Of a stretch of DNA of 64,000 nucleotides, positions 9,147 through 17,520 are shown piece after piece. This DNA comes from Flavobacterium branchiicola (GTDB lineage Bacteria > Bacteroidota > Bacteroidia > Flavobacteriales > Flavobacteriaceae), in contig NZ_JAGYWA010000002.1 in the NCBI RefSeq assembly GCF_018383905.1, positions 124,001 through 188,000 of the forward strand. Direction: 5' to 3'. The notes under the pieces are model-generated. The model did not search any database. It was not told the DNA's origin and was given only the letters and a program-made list of their open reading frames with translations. Position 1 is the first letter of the stretch; every line of letters begins with the position of its first letter. The translations under genes and the position numbers were made by a program.

Positions 9147-9177
9147 AAAAAAAAGAGACTCAAAATTGAGTCTCTTT
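9147..9177 (-). terminator. Rho-independent terminator of the 9192-9668 gene
   Basis: An AAAGAGACTCAA stem pairs with TTGAGTCTCTTT (9152-9177). On the minus strand it is followed by a run of eight T. It ends transcription from the gene at 9668 just before the hemN control region. Confidence 0.8.
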
Positions 9178-9191
9178 AGTGAATTAAATAA

Positions 9192-9668
9192 CTAACGTGA
9201 AATAGAATCTTGGATGATTTTAAGCCATTTTTTTGCAAACATATGATCTTGATAGGCGCTTATTTGTTTAATGCGATCATCATCAAAATCATAGAATGGT
9301 ATTGTGATTTTTTTAGGTGAATCTTTTTCTTGGAATTCAAAATCAATTTTTAAAATTGTATCTGATTTTCCATCTTCGGTTAAAACTAATTTGCAGGAAG
9401 AAACCGTTTTTAAATCTAAATAGGTTGCTTCTTGCTGATTTGGATTAAAATTCATCAAAATAAATCTTCTGAATTTTTGATCGATGGTAAGCGTTTTATT
9501 GCTTTGGGATTCTGTTAAATCAAAATCATCCGGATGTGTCGGATTAAATTTCTTTTTAATATTTAGGATTTTCGTTTTGTTTGCAGCGCTCGATCGTGCT
9601 GAGAAATATACGGGAATGGCTACTATGATCGCGATCACAATACCAATTATGGTTACACTTGTTTCCAT
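9192..9668 (-). CDS. Membrane-anchored protein of unknown function
   Basis: A 158-residue protein I do not recognise. It has one N-terminal membrane helix (about residues 5-24, VTIIGIVIAIIVAIPVYF) and a soluble, charged, beta-rich remainder ending in a probable helix (KKWLKIIQDSISR). Single gene with its own terminator at 9147-9177. Nothing in it suggests an enzyme. Confidence 0.65.
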   Translation of the reverse strand: METSVTIIGIVIAIIVAIPVYFSARSSAANKTKILNIKKKFNPTHPDDFDLTESQSNKTLTIDQKFRRFILMNFNPNQQEATYLDLKTVSSCKLVLTEDGKSDTILKIDFEFQEKDSPKKITIPFYDFDDDRIKQISAYQDHMFAKKWLKIIQDSISR

Positions 9669-9772
9669 GTTTTTAAATTTGATAAATAATATGAAATAAT
9701 AAACGGTTTCCAGATAGAAAACGGTTTAAAAATGGTGAAGAAGGAATTCTTCAGCGTTGAAATTTCAGCTAT

Positions 9773-10120
9773 CTACCAAAAAAAATGGAAGGGATAGAGC
9801 ATTAATAAGATCTTTTTGCTCTGAGTCGAAAATTGATTGGCAAAGTTAGTATTTGATTTTACCGCTTTATGTTGAGGAACAACTAGCAATAAAGAATCAA
9901 AGCATTTGACGATACCCGGGTGATTTGTTTTGATGTTTGCAGCAAATTGATAACTTGCCTGCGGTTGGATGAAAGCAGAAGAATCTGGCGTTTCTTTTGT
10001 GAAATTGGAATCTGTTTTTTGTGTTTCAATTTTTTGCACAGGAAGCTCGTTTGCCTGAACAGCAAAAAAGGCTAAGAACAAAAGTGAAACAAAAAATAAG
10101 GCTTTACGAATCCAATTCAT
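9773..10120 (-). CDS. Small secreted protein of unknown function
   Basis: A 115-residue protein with a clear signal peptide (FVSLLFLAFFAVQA, cleavage near residue 23) and a short, polar mature part with no recognised domain. The C terminus is hydrophobic (ILLMLYPFHFFW). Low-complexity content and the lack of a recognised family make the gene call itself somewhat uncertain, but the signal peptide and in-line position after the DoxX gene support it. Confidence 0.5.
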   Translation of the reverse strand: MNWIRKALFFVSLLFLAFFAVQANELPVQKIETQKTDSNFTKETPDSSAFIQPQASYQFAANIKTNHPGIVKCFDSLLLVVPQHKAVKSNTNFANQFSTQSKKILLMLYPFHFFW

Positions 10121-10198
10121 GTGGGCGAATTTAGTTCATAAAACACAATAAAAGAAATTTTAAGTGCCAATTACTTCTTAAAAGTCGCTTTTTTATAA

Positions 10199-10233
10199 TT
10201 ATCCTCAACTTTTACATATGAAGTTGAGGATAA
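10199..10233. repeat. Perfect inverted repeat between DoxX gene and next gene
   Basis: Arms TTATCCTCAACTT (10199-10211) and AAGTTGAGGATAA (10221-10233) form a 13-base-pair stem with a nine-base loop. Neither strand has a T run right after the stem, so it is a hairpin of uncertain function and not a canonical terminator. Confidence 0.55.
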
Positions 10234-10242
10234 GAAAAAAGT

Positions 10243-10665
10243 TTATTGCTGCATTTTAAAGTAATAGTCAGCAGAGTGTTTTCCTCCTCCGTAGAAAAGG
10301 AAAAATATGCAAAGTAATAAAATTACTATTGCGAGAATTAAGCTTTCAGAATGCATTCGTCCCATAAAATTAACAAGAACGGCACCAAATAATATTGGTA
10401 ATTGAGCTGCAATTGCCCAGCGGGTGAGTAGCCCAAAAACAATCATTATTCCTCCAATCATATGGGCTGGAGCGATATAATGTAAAAGAAACATACCACC
10501 ACCGAATTGATCAATAGGAGAAATTAAATCATGTAAATACTGGACATTCGTTACAAATGAAACTCCTTTCATAAATAAAAAAACACCCAATACAATACGT
10601 ACTAAATCTACTGGTAAATAAGTGTGCGAATTTGCCCATTTATTCAAACTTTTTACATTTTCCAT
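10243..10665 (-). CDS. DoxX family membrane protein
   Basis: A 140-residue protein with four membrane helices and the DoxX-type segments LVRIVLGVFLFMKGVSF near the N terminus and AHMIGGIMIVFGLLTRWA in the middle. DoxX-family proteins are small quinone-oxidoreductase-like or redox-associated membrane proteins, and the exact role here is unknown. The upstream region (10666-10789) has AT-rich inverted repeats (GATTAAAAA/TTTTTAATC around 10677-10712) that could bind a regulator. Confidence 0.8.
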   Translation of the reverse strand: MENVKSLNKWANSHTYLPVDLVRIVLGVFLFMKGVSFVTNVQYLHDLISPIDQFGGGMFLLHYIAPAHMIGGIMIVFGLLTRWAIAAQLPILFGAVLVNFMGRMHSESLILAIVILLLCIFFLFYGGGKHSADYYFKMQQ

Positions 10666-10789
10666 GATACTTACGTGATTAAAAATTTTTAACTAAGTTA
10701 CTAATTTTTAATCAGATATTTATTTTTAAGTATCTGAAAATAAGTTTTTTACTTTTAATTTAACTTTTGTTTGCGAATATCGAAATCAA

Positions 10790-12418
10790 TTAAACCTGAA
10801 TTATACCTAAATTAAATGGTTTTTGAATAGGAACGTGGTTGGCAGCTTCAATTCCCATCGAAATCCACTTTCTGGTATCAAGAGGATCAATAATAGCATC
10901 TGTCCACAATCTTGAGGCAGCATAATAAGGTGAAGTTTGTTCGTCGTAACGGGCTTTTATTTTATTAAAAAGTTCTGTTTCTTTAGCTTCATCTACAACT
11001 TCTCCTTTCGCTTTAAGCGAAGAAGCTTCAATTTGTGCCAATACTTTTGCAGCCTGAGTTCCGCCCATTACAGCAAGTTCGGCGCTTGGCCAGGCAAAAA
11101 TCAGTCTAGGATCATAGGCTTTTCCGCACATAGCATAATTTCCTGCTCCATAAGAATTTCCGACAATAACAGTGAATTTTGGAACTACCGAATTACTTAC
11201 GGCATTTACCATTTTTGCTCCGTCTTTAATAATTCCGCCATGCTCAGATTTTGATCCAACCATGAAACCGGTAACGTCTTGTAAAAAAACTAATGGAATT
11301 TTCTTTTGATTGCAATTGGCAATAAATCGGGTTGCTTTATCAGCGCTGTCGGAATAGATAACACCGCCAAATTGCATTTCGCCTTTTTTAGTTTTTACCA
11401 CTTTTCTCTGGTTAGCTACAATTCCTACGGCCCAACCATCAATTCTGGCATAACCGGTAATTAAGGATTGGCCATAACCTTCTTTGTAGGCTTCAAATTC
11501 AGAATTATCGACCAAACGATTGATGATTTCCATCATATCATATTGTTCGTTTCTGGCTTTGGGTAAGATTCCGTAAATATCATTTGGTTCTAATGCTGGT
11601 TTTTCGGCTTTAATTCTGCTGTATCCAGCTTTGTCATAATCACCAATTTTATCTACAATATTTTTTATTTTGTCTAAAGCATCTTTGTCATCTTTAGCTT
11701 TATAATCGGTAACACCAGAGATTTCGCAATGAGTTGTAGCGCCACCCAAAGTTTCATTGTCGATTGTTTCTCCAATTGCTGCTTTAACCAAATAGCTTCC
11801 GGCAAGGAAAATACTGCCTGTTTTATCTACAATTAGCGCTTCGTCACTCATAATGGGTAAATAGGCACCTCCGGCAACACAACTTCCCATAACGGCAGCA
11901 ATTTGAGTGATTCCCATACTGCTCATTTGGGCATTGTTTCTAAAGATTCGTCCGAAATGCTCTTTGTCGGGGAAAATTTCATCCTGCATCGGGAGATAAA
12001 CTCCTGCACTATCTACTAAATAGATAATTGGAAGTCTGTTTTCCATTGCGATTTCCTGAGCGCGAAGGTTTTTCTTCCCTGTAATAGGAAACCAGGCACC
12101 GGCTTTAACCGTTGCATCATTGGCAACAACGATACATTGTTTGCCTCTTATATAGCCTATTTTTATCACTACGCCGCCCGAAGGACATCCGCCGTGTTCT
12201 TTGTACATTCCATCACCGGCAAAACCGCCAATTTCAATATTTTCTGAATTTTCGTCTAATAAATACGCGATACGTTCACGAGCCGTCATTTTTCCTTCGG
12301 CATGTAGTTTTTCAATACGTTTTTCGCCACCGCCTAGTTTTACTTTGGCAAATTTATGTTTTAGGTCTGAAAGTAATAGTTTATTGTGATCTTCGTTTTT
12401 ATTGAAGTTTAAATCCAT
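10790..12418 (-). CDS. Acyl-CoA carboxylase, carboxyltransferase beta subunit (MccB/PccB-like)
   Basis: A 542-residue biotin-dependent carboxyltransferase subunit with crotonase-fold N and C halves. Family landmarks are KMTARERIAYLLDE, the oxyanion-hole region GSCVAGGAYLPIMSDEAL in the N half, and GNSYGAGNYAMCGKAYDPR with WPSAELAVMGG in the C half. These match the 3-methylcrotonyl-CoA carboxylase beta subunit best, placing it in leucine degradation, though propionyl-CoA carboxylase cannot be excluded. The biotin-carrying alpha subunit is not next to it. Confidence 0.88.
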   Translation of the reverse strand: MDLNFNKNEDHNKLLLSDLKHKFAKVKLGGGEKRIEKLHAEGKMTARERIAYLLDENSENIEIGGFAGDGMYKEHGGCPSGGVVIKIGYIRGKQCIVVANDATVKAGAWFPITGKKNLRAQEIAMENRLPIIYLVDSAGVYLPMQDEIFPDKEHFGRIFRNNAQMSSMGITQIAAVMGSCVAGGAYLPIMSDEALIVDKTGSIFLAGSYLVKAAIGETIDNETLGGATTHCEISGVTDYKAKDDKDALDKIKNIVDKIGDYDKAGYSRIKAEKPALEPNDIYGILPKARNEQYDMMEIINRLVDNSEFEAYKEGYGQSLITGYARIDGWAVGIVANQRKVVKTKKGEMQFGGVIYSDSADKATRFIANCNQKKIPLVFLQDVTGFMVGSKSEHGGIIKDGAKMVNAVSNSVVPKFTVIVGNSYGAGNYAMCGKAYDPRLIFAWPSAELAVMGGTQAAKVLAQIEASSLKAKGEVVDEAKETELFNKIKARYDEQTSPYYAASRLWTDAIIDPLDTRKWISMGIEAANHVPIQKPFNLGIIQV

Positions 12419-12535
12419 GATATAATATTAATTTTACAAAATAGTGTTGGCTAATTTACAAAATCCGTTGAAATAAACAGAATATTTTAAATATGTGTAA
12501 TTTTTATTTCTAATAATCTCCATCTTCCTAAAAAC

Positions 12536-12563
12536 AAAAAAGCAGAAGATTAACTTCTGCTTT
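12536..12563 (-). terminator. Rho-independent terminator of lpxD
   Basis: The stem AAAGCAGAAG/CTTCTGCTTT has a five-base loop and is followed by a T run on the minus strand. It lies 21 bases beyond the lpxD stop codon. Confidence 0.8.
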
Positions 12564-12584
12564 CGTATTTAAATTATAATGAGG

Positions 12585-13583
12585 TTATTTTTTTGAATCG
12601 CAAACCATTCGTTTTAAAATGGCCCATTGTTTTAAAGCATCACGAGCTTCAACTGCGGGATATCCAAGCATGGTTTTTCCTGCCGGAACATCGCAGGTTA
12701 CGCCTGAACCAGCTCCAACTACAGCACCGTCGCCAATAGTAGTATGATCTTTTATAGAGGCGCTTCCGCCAATGATAACGCCATTTCCTAAAGTTACAGA
12801 ACCGGCTAAGCCACTGTTACCAGCCATAATGCAAAACTTTCCTAATTTACTGTTATGTCCGATTTGAACTAAATTGTCAATTTTACAGCCATCACCAAGA
12901 ATTGTTGAGCTGAATTTTCCGCGATCTACGCATGTATTAGCACCAATTTCGACTCCGTTACCAATAATTACGTTTCCGATTTGTGGAATTTTAACTAAGC
13001 CATTTTCTTTACATGGACGAAATCCAAAACCATCAGCACCAATAGTAGCGTTTGGATGAATAATGCAATCGTTTCCAATATGGCAACGCTCACGAACTAC
13101 AGTTCCGGACCAGATTACGGTATTTCTACCAATCGTGCATTCGTCTAAAATGGTAACATTAGGGTAAATTGTTGCATTGGCGCCAATTTCTACTTTTGGG
13201 CCAATATAACAACCTGCGCCAATTTTGGCTCCGTCGCCAATTATTGCAGTTTCATCAACTGTTGCTGTTTTGTGAATAGTAGAACGAAAGATTGGAGTAG
13301 GTGGGGCAAAAAGGGCTAAAATTTGTGACATTGCTAAGTCGGCATTTTTTACTTTGATAAATGCACGATTTTCGCCGGGTTCAATTGAAATGTCTTCGTT
13401 AACAACAGCAATGGATGCATTTGATGCAGACCAGTATTTTTCGTATTTTTTGTTTCCTATAAAAGAGATTTCTGAAGTTGTAGCTTTTTCCAGTTGCTCT
13501 GTTGCAGTTATGCTTTGAGAAGTAGTGCCGTAGATTACGCCATTAATCACTTCATTAATTTCTTGAATTGAATAGGATTTCAT
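12585..13583 (-). CDS. lpxD: UDP-3-O-acylglucosamine N-acyltransferase (LpxD)
   Basis: A 332-residue protein with an N-terminal uridine-binding LpxD domain (about 1-100) and a left-handed beta helix of hexapeptide repeats (about 105-300, for example IGDGAKIGAGCYIG), with catalytic-type histidine in LVQIGHNSKLG. It adds the second hydroxyacyl chain in lipid A synthesis. Bacteroidetes often carry more than one LpxD-like gene, and this one stands alone rather than next to lpxC/lpxA. The roughly 290 bases upstream (13584-13875) hold no gene that I can support. Confidence 0.88.
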   Translation of the reverse strand: MKSYSIQEINEVINGVIYGTTSQSITATEQLEKATTSEISFIGNKKYEKYWSASNASIAVVNEDISIEPGENRAFIKVKNADLAMSQILALFAPPTPIFRSTIHKTATVDETAIIGDGAKIGAGCYIGPKVEIGANATIYPNVTILDECTIGRNTVIWSGTVVRERCHIGNDCIIHPNATIGADGFGFRPCKENGLVKIPQIGNVIIGNGVEIGANTCVDRGKFSSTILGDGCKIDNLVQIGHNSKLGKFCIMAGNSGLAGSVTLGNGVIIGGSASIKDHTTIGDGAVVGAGSGVTCDVPAGKTMLGYPAVEARDALKQWAILKRMVCDSKK

Positions 13584-13875
13584 TAATGTATTAATAGAAT
13601 TTGAGGTTAATTTTTGCCAAATAAAATAAATAACATTTTAATTACCTAATGTTTTTTTTATGTTTTTTGAAAAATATTTAAAATAATAGTTTAAATATTA
13701 CAAAATTAACATTTTACCTATTAAATTACTGTAAGTTCTGTAATTTGAGTTTGCTGTTTTTGCTGAATAAGTTAAGTGAAATGAGTTTAATGTCAATGAA
13801 AATGATCTTGCAAAAGAAATTTTACTAATTGATAAGCAGTGTCTTACAATTTTATTTAGAAGTGATTTATGTGGT

Positions 13876-13913
13876 AAAAAAAAGCGATTCACTTTTGAGA
13901 AGGAATCGCTTTT
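13876..13913 (-). terminator. Rho-independent terminator of msrB
   Basis: The stem AAAAGCGATTC/GAATCGCTTTT has a 12-base loop, with a T run on the minus strand, directly beyond the msrB stop codon at 13918. Confidence 0.75.
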
Positions 13914-13917
13914 GTTT

Positions 13918-14364
13918 TTATTCTTTTATTTTGGAAAGAGAGAGTGCATTGATGCAATATCGCAATCCACTTGGTTCAGGGCCATCGGGGAAAATATGTC
14001 CCAAATGTGCATCGCAAACATTGCAAACAACTTCAACACGAATCATTCCGTGGGATTTATCGGCATGATAACCAATAACATTTTCTTTTATTGGTTGTGT
14101 AAATGAAGGCCAGCCAGTTCCTGATTCAAACTTTTCGCTGGCATCAAAAAGAACAGTTCCGCAACATTTACATTCGTAAATTCCAGGATCAAATAAACTG
14201 CATAATTCAGAGCTAAAAGATCTTTCAGTTCCTTTTAAACGTGTTACCTGAAATTCTTCAGGAGTAAGAATTTGTTTCCATTCTTCTTCAGTTTTCTCCA
14301 CTCTTTTTTCCGGAGCCGGATTTCCTTTATTTGTAAAATGAATTACATCTGCCCATTTTATCAT
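13918..14364 (-). CDS. msrB: Peptide-methionine (R)-S-oxide reductase MsrB
   Basis: A 148-residue MsrB domain protein that reduces methionine-R-sulfoxide in proteins. Zinc-binding cysteines are present in YECKCCG and VCNVCDAHLGH, the substrate motif in ESGTGWPSF, and the catalytic cysteine in GLRYCIN. No signal peptide, so cytoplasmic. Stand-alone, not fused to MsrA. The 100 bases between it and prfB contain a partial TTTCACGTTTCAAG repeat related to the element at 51874-51976. Confidence 0.93.
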   Translation of the reverse strand: MIKWADVIHFTNKGNPAPEKRVEKTEEEWKQILTPEEFQVTRLKGTERSFSSELCSLFDPGIYECKCCGTVLFDASEKFESGTGWPSFTQPIKENVIGYHADKSHGMIRVEVVCNVCDAHLGHIFPDGPEPSGLRYCINALSLSKIKE

Positions 14365-14465
14365 AACTGTTTATTTTTTTTGTTTCACGTTTTTTTTGTT
14401 TCACGTTTCAAGTTCGCTTTCCAATTGAATTGAGATTGTAAACTGCAACTGATTACTAAAAAAAA

Positions 14466-15564
14466 CTATTCCTCTTCTTTTTGTCCCATCATCATTAAAA
14501 ATGCTTTCAGGAACGGATCGATGTTTCCGTTCATTACGCCATCAACATCGCTGGTTTCATAGCCTGTGCGAACGTCTTTTACTAATTTATAAGGTTGCAT
14601 AACGTAATTACGTATTTGCGAACCCCATTCAATCTTCATTTTTCCGGCTTCAATATCGGCACGTTGTGCTTGTTGTTTCTTTAATTCAATTTCATACAAT
14701 TGAGAACGTAACATTTGCATAGCACGCTGTCTGTTGTCTTGCTGAGATCTCGTTTCAGAACACTGAATCTGGATTCCGGTTGGTTTGTGCACTAATTGAA
14801 CTTTTGTTTCAACTTTATTCACGTTTTGTCCTCCGGCTCCACTTGAACGTGAAGTTGTAATTTCGATATCGGCAGGATTAATGTCAATTTCGATACTGTC
14901 ATCTACCAACGGATAAACGTAAACAGAAGCAAAAGAGGTATGACGTTTGGCATTACTGTCAAAAGGAGAGATTCTTACTAAACGATGTACACCGTTTTCT
15001 CCTTTTAAATAACCAAAAGAATAATCTCCTTCAAATTCTAATGTTACCGTTTTGATTCCGGCAACATCACCAGCCTGAAAGTTTAGTTCTTTTATTTTAT
15101 AACCATAACTTTCTCCCCACATCATGTACATACGCATTAGCATTCCTGCCCAGTCACAGCTTTCAGTTCCGCCTGCTCCGGCAGTAATTTGAAGAACTGC
15201 GCTTAAGCTGTCGCCTTCGTCAGAAAGCATGTTTTTGAACTCGATGTTTTCTATATGAGACTGAGTAATGTTGTACTGCTCGTCTAGTTCTTCAGCAGTA
15301 AGTTCTCCTTCTTTATAAAAATCATAAGCAAGCTGTAACTCATCTGTAAGAGAAACTGCTTTGTCATAATCTTCAATCCATTTTTTCTTGTTTCGAAGGT
15401 TTTTTACAATGATTTCTGCTTCTTTGGCGTTGTTCCAAAAATCAGGTGCAAAAGTTTTTTCTTCTTCGTTTGCAATTTCGATTAGCTTGGCATCAACGTC
15501 AAAGATACCTCCTCAACGCACCAAGGCGCTCCACAATACCTTTTACTTGTTCGGCTGTTGTCAT
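14466..15564 (-). CDS. prfB: Peptide chain release factor 2, expressed by programmed +1 frameshift
   Basis: RF2 reads UAA/UGA stop codons. The gene starts at the ATG 15564-15562 and runs 21 codons to an in-frame TGA (15501-15499). It continues in the +1 frame from GAC at 15500 to the stop at 14466, giving 365 residues, the normal RF2 size. The main frame contains the SPF anticodon-recognition tripeptide (VRISPFDSN) and the GGQ peptidyl-hydrolysis motif ([10 protein letters not shown]). Only the 3' frame has a long open reading frame, so automatic callers may truncate it at 15230. Expression is self-regulated by RF2 level. Confidence 0.96.
15498..15513 (-). promoter_or_regulatory. prfB: prfB programmed frameshift site
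   Basis: On the minus strand, an internal Shine-Dalgarno-like AGGAGG (15513-15508) is followed by TAT, the slippery CTT, the stop TGA and a C. This is the classic RF2 autoregulatory arrangement: when RF2 is scarce the ribosome pauses at UGA-C and slips +1. Retention of an AGGAGG spur is notable, because Flavobacterium genes rarely use strong Shine-Dalgarno sequences for initiation. Confidence 0.93.
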
Positions 15565-15578
15565 AAATTTATAAATAG

Positions 15579-15772
15579 TTTTATATGTTTTTTGCAGATA
15601 TTACGTTAGTTTATTTCAAAAAATTAATGCGTAATTTCGTAATACAAAAATAAGATTTAGTTTTTAGAATACAGCATAAAATTAGAATACAGTGATGATA
15701 TAAAATAAGGAATCATTTTTTAAATTATTAGAGAAGATTTTATATGTTTTTTATAAATATTACGTTAATTTG
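15579..15772. repeat. Imperfect 34-base direct repeat between prfB and the aldolase gene
   Basis: Two similar segments, 15579-15612 and 15738-15772, share TTTTATATGTTTTTT and ATATTACGTTA with a few differences in the middle. They lie in the divergent region between prfB and the threonine aldolase. Function unknown; it may be a duplicated control region or chance in AT-rich DNA. Confidence 0.4.
15645..15652 (-). promoter_or_regulatory. Possible -10 element of prfB
   Basis: On the minus strand TATTTTTG matches TAnnTTTG. It would give a leader of about 75 bases before the prfB ATG. No clear -33 element was found. Confidence 0.35.
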
Positions 15773-15836
15773 GTTGTATTGTAAGTCGGAAGTTAAAATT
15801 TATTAAAACTTGCGACCAATAACTAACAGTAATATG

Positions 15837-15844
15837 TAATTTTG
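15837..15844 (+). promoter_or_regulatory. Possible -10 element of the threonine aldolase gene
   Basis: TAATTTTG matches TAnnTTTG and lies 28 bases before the ATG at 15873. A TTG at 15810 is a little too far upstream to be a normal -33 element. Confidence 0.45.
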
Positions 15845-15872
15845 CTGTCCAAAAAAGATATAGTTTTTATAT

Positions 15873-16892
15873 ATGGAAATAAATTTAATTAGCGATACCA
15901 TTACCAAACCTACATACGAAATGTTACAGTATATGTTTAACGCACAGGTTGGCGACGATGTATACAAACAAGATCCTACTGTTATCGAATTAGAATCTAG
16001 GGTAGCCGAATTTTTTGGTATGGAAGCTGGACTTTTTTTTCCGTCAGGAACTATGGCAAATCAAACAGCAATTAAACTTCATACTCAGCCTGGGGAGCAG
16101 CTAATTGCGGATAAATATGCGCATGTTTATCATTATGAAGGAGGAGGGGTGTCATTTAATAGTGGAGTGTCTTGTTGTTTACTTGATGGACACAGAGGAA
16201 TGATAAATGCAAAACAGGTTGCTGCGGCTATAAACGATCCTGAATTTTACCACAGCCCGTTAACAAGTTTGGTTTGTGTTGAAAATACGACTAATAAAGG
16301 TGGCGGTGCCTGCTATGAATTAGAAGATTTAAGAGAAATAAAAAAAGTTTGCGATGCTAATAATTTAAAGTTTCACTTAGATGGAGCGAGAATTTGGAAT
16401 GCATTGGTAGCTAAAAGACAGAATCCGAAGGAATTTGGAGCAATTTTCGATACTATTTCGGTTTGTTTGTCAAAAGGATTAGGTGCTCCAATTGGTTCAG
16501 TTTTGCTTGGAAGTAAAAGTGATATTCATAGAGCGTTGAGAATCAGAAAGATACTTGGTGGAGGGATGCGTCAGGTTGGTTATTTGGCAGCAGCCGGATT
16601 GTATGCTTTAGCCAATAATATCGAGCGACTTGCAGAAGATCATAGACGTGCTAAAGAAATTGGTGCAATTTTAAGTACTAAATCCTGGATTTCAGCTGTT
16701 GAACCCGTAGAAACGAATATTTTGATTTTTTCTTTAGCAGAAGGTTACAGCGACACACTTTTAATTGAAAAATTGAAACAAAAGAATATCTTAATAAGTT
16801 CTCTAGGTCATAATAAACTGAGAATCGTAACACATCTGGATTATAAAGAAGTGATGCATACGTATGTGATGGAGATATTTTCGAAAATTTGA
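15873..16892 (+). CDS. ltaE: Low-specificity L-threonine aldolase family, PLP enzyme
   Basis: A 339-residue aminotransferase-fold (beta-eliminating lyase type) enzyme that cleaves L-threonine or allo-threonine to glycine and acetaldehyde. Visible landmarks are NLISDTITKPTYEM, GDDVYKQDPTV, the cofactor-stacking FPSGTMANQ, HLDGARIWNA and the PLP lysine in SVCLSKGLGAPIGS. Full length and complete. It is followed by the bidirectional terminator/repeat at 16904-17044. Confidence 0.9.
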   Translation: MEINLISDTITKPTYEMLQYMFNAQVGDDVYKQDPTVIELESRVAEFFGMEAGLFFPSGTMANQTAIKLHTQPGEQLIADKYAHVYHYEGGGVSFNSGVSCCLLDGHRGMINAKQVAAAINDPEFYHSPLTSLVCVENTTNKGGGACYELEDLREIKKVCDANNLKFHLDGARIWNALVAKRQNPKEFGAIFDTISVCLSKGLGAPIGSVLLGSKSDIHRALRIRKILGGGMRQVGYLAAAGLYALANNIERLAEDHRRAKEIGAILSTKSWISAVEPVETNILIFSLAEGYSDTLLIEKLKQKNILISSLGHNKLRIVTHLDYKEVMHTYVMEIFSKI

Positions 16893-16903
16893 TCAAAGGG
16901 ACA

Positions 16904-17044
16904 AAGGTTCTGAGGTACTAAGGGACTGAGGTACTTAGGCTTTCTTCATAAGATAAAAAAAGACGCATTACGCGTCTTTTTTTATCTCAGTACCTTAGAA
17001 TCTTAGAACCTTAGAACCTTAGTACCTTAGTACCTCAGAACCTT
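16904..17044. repeat. Inverted-repeat element with a bidirectional terminator at its centre
   Basis: The core is a hairpin with 16-base arms (16951-16966 and 16972-16987) and loop ATTAC; its A and T runs let it terminate from both sides, serving the aldolase gene and ybaB. Around it, GGTTCTGAGGTACTAAG-type units (16904-16938) face several CCTTAGTACCTTAGAACC-type units (16986-17044) in inverse orientation. The same kind of unit recurs near 60378-60410. Confidence 0.7.
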
Positions 17045-17050
17045 ATCATC

Positions 17051-17371
17051 TTATTTAAACAAATTATCCATCCCAGGAATCATTGGCATATCCATTTTTG
17101 CAACGGCGTCAAGTTCTCTTTCGTTTATATTTGTAGCTTTTTCGATTGCTTTATTTAGCGTTACAATTAAATAATCTTCCAATTGTTCTTTATCTTCCAA
17201 AAGAGAATCATCAACAGAGATTGTTTTGATTTTTCTGCTTGCCGTAATTGTAATTTTTAATAATCCGTCAGCGCTTTGCTCGTCAATTAACACGGTATCA
17301 AGACGTTTCTTTGTATCTTCGATTTTTTGTTGGGTTTCTTTAAGTTTACCCATCATTCCCATTAAGTCCAT
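17051..17371 (-). CDS. YbaB/EbfC family nucleoid-associated protein
   Basis: A 106-residue protein of the YbaB/EbfC family: a Met-rich N terminus ([20 protein letters not shown]), a central beta sheet and a C-terminal helix. Homologues bind DNA as dimers. In many bacteria the gene accompanies dnaX-recR, which is not the case here. Complete, with a divergent S9 peptidase gene upstream. Confidence 0.85.
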   Translation of the reverse strand: MDLMGMMGKLKETQQKIEDTKKRLDTVLIDEQSADGLLKITITASRKIKTISVDDSLLEDKEQLEDYLIVTLNKAIEKATNINERELDAVAKMDMPMIPGMDNLFK

Positions 17372-17476
17372 TTTTTGTCGATTTTTAAATTATTTCAGAC
17401 AAAATTACTATATTGCTGTTTGATAACAATAGAATATTTTATGAAAATATTAATTTAGGTTCTGTTGTGATTGTAG

Positions 17477-17484
17477 TATTTTTG
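17477..17484 (+). promoter_or_regulatory. Possible -10 element of the S9 peptidase gene
   Basis: TATTTTTG matches TAnnTTTG and lies 36 bases before the ATG at 17521. No convincing -33 element. Confidence 0.4.
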
Positions 17485-17520
17485 CCTCTCTGAATAAAAA
17501 ATTAATGCTTAATTAAATCA

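Noticed and set aside
10677..10734. Terminators upstream of the DoxX gene
   Set aside because: The inverted repeats are nearly all A and T with unstable stems and are more likely promoter-region AT tracts or weak operators.
14466..15230. A truncated RF2 gene starting at an internal ATG (possible pseudogene)
   Set aside because: The upstream frame, AGGAGG and CTT TGA C site show normal programmed frameshifting; the full product has the usual 365 residues.
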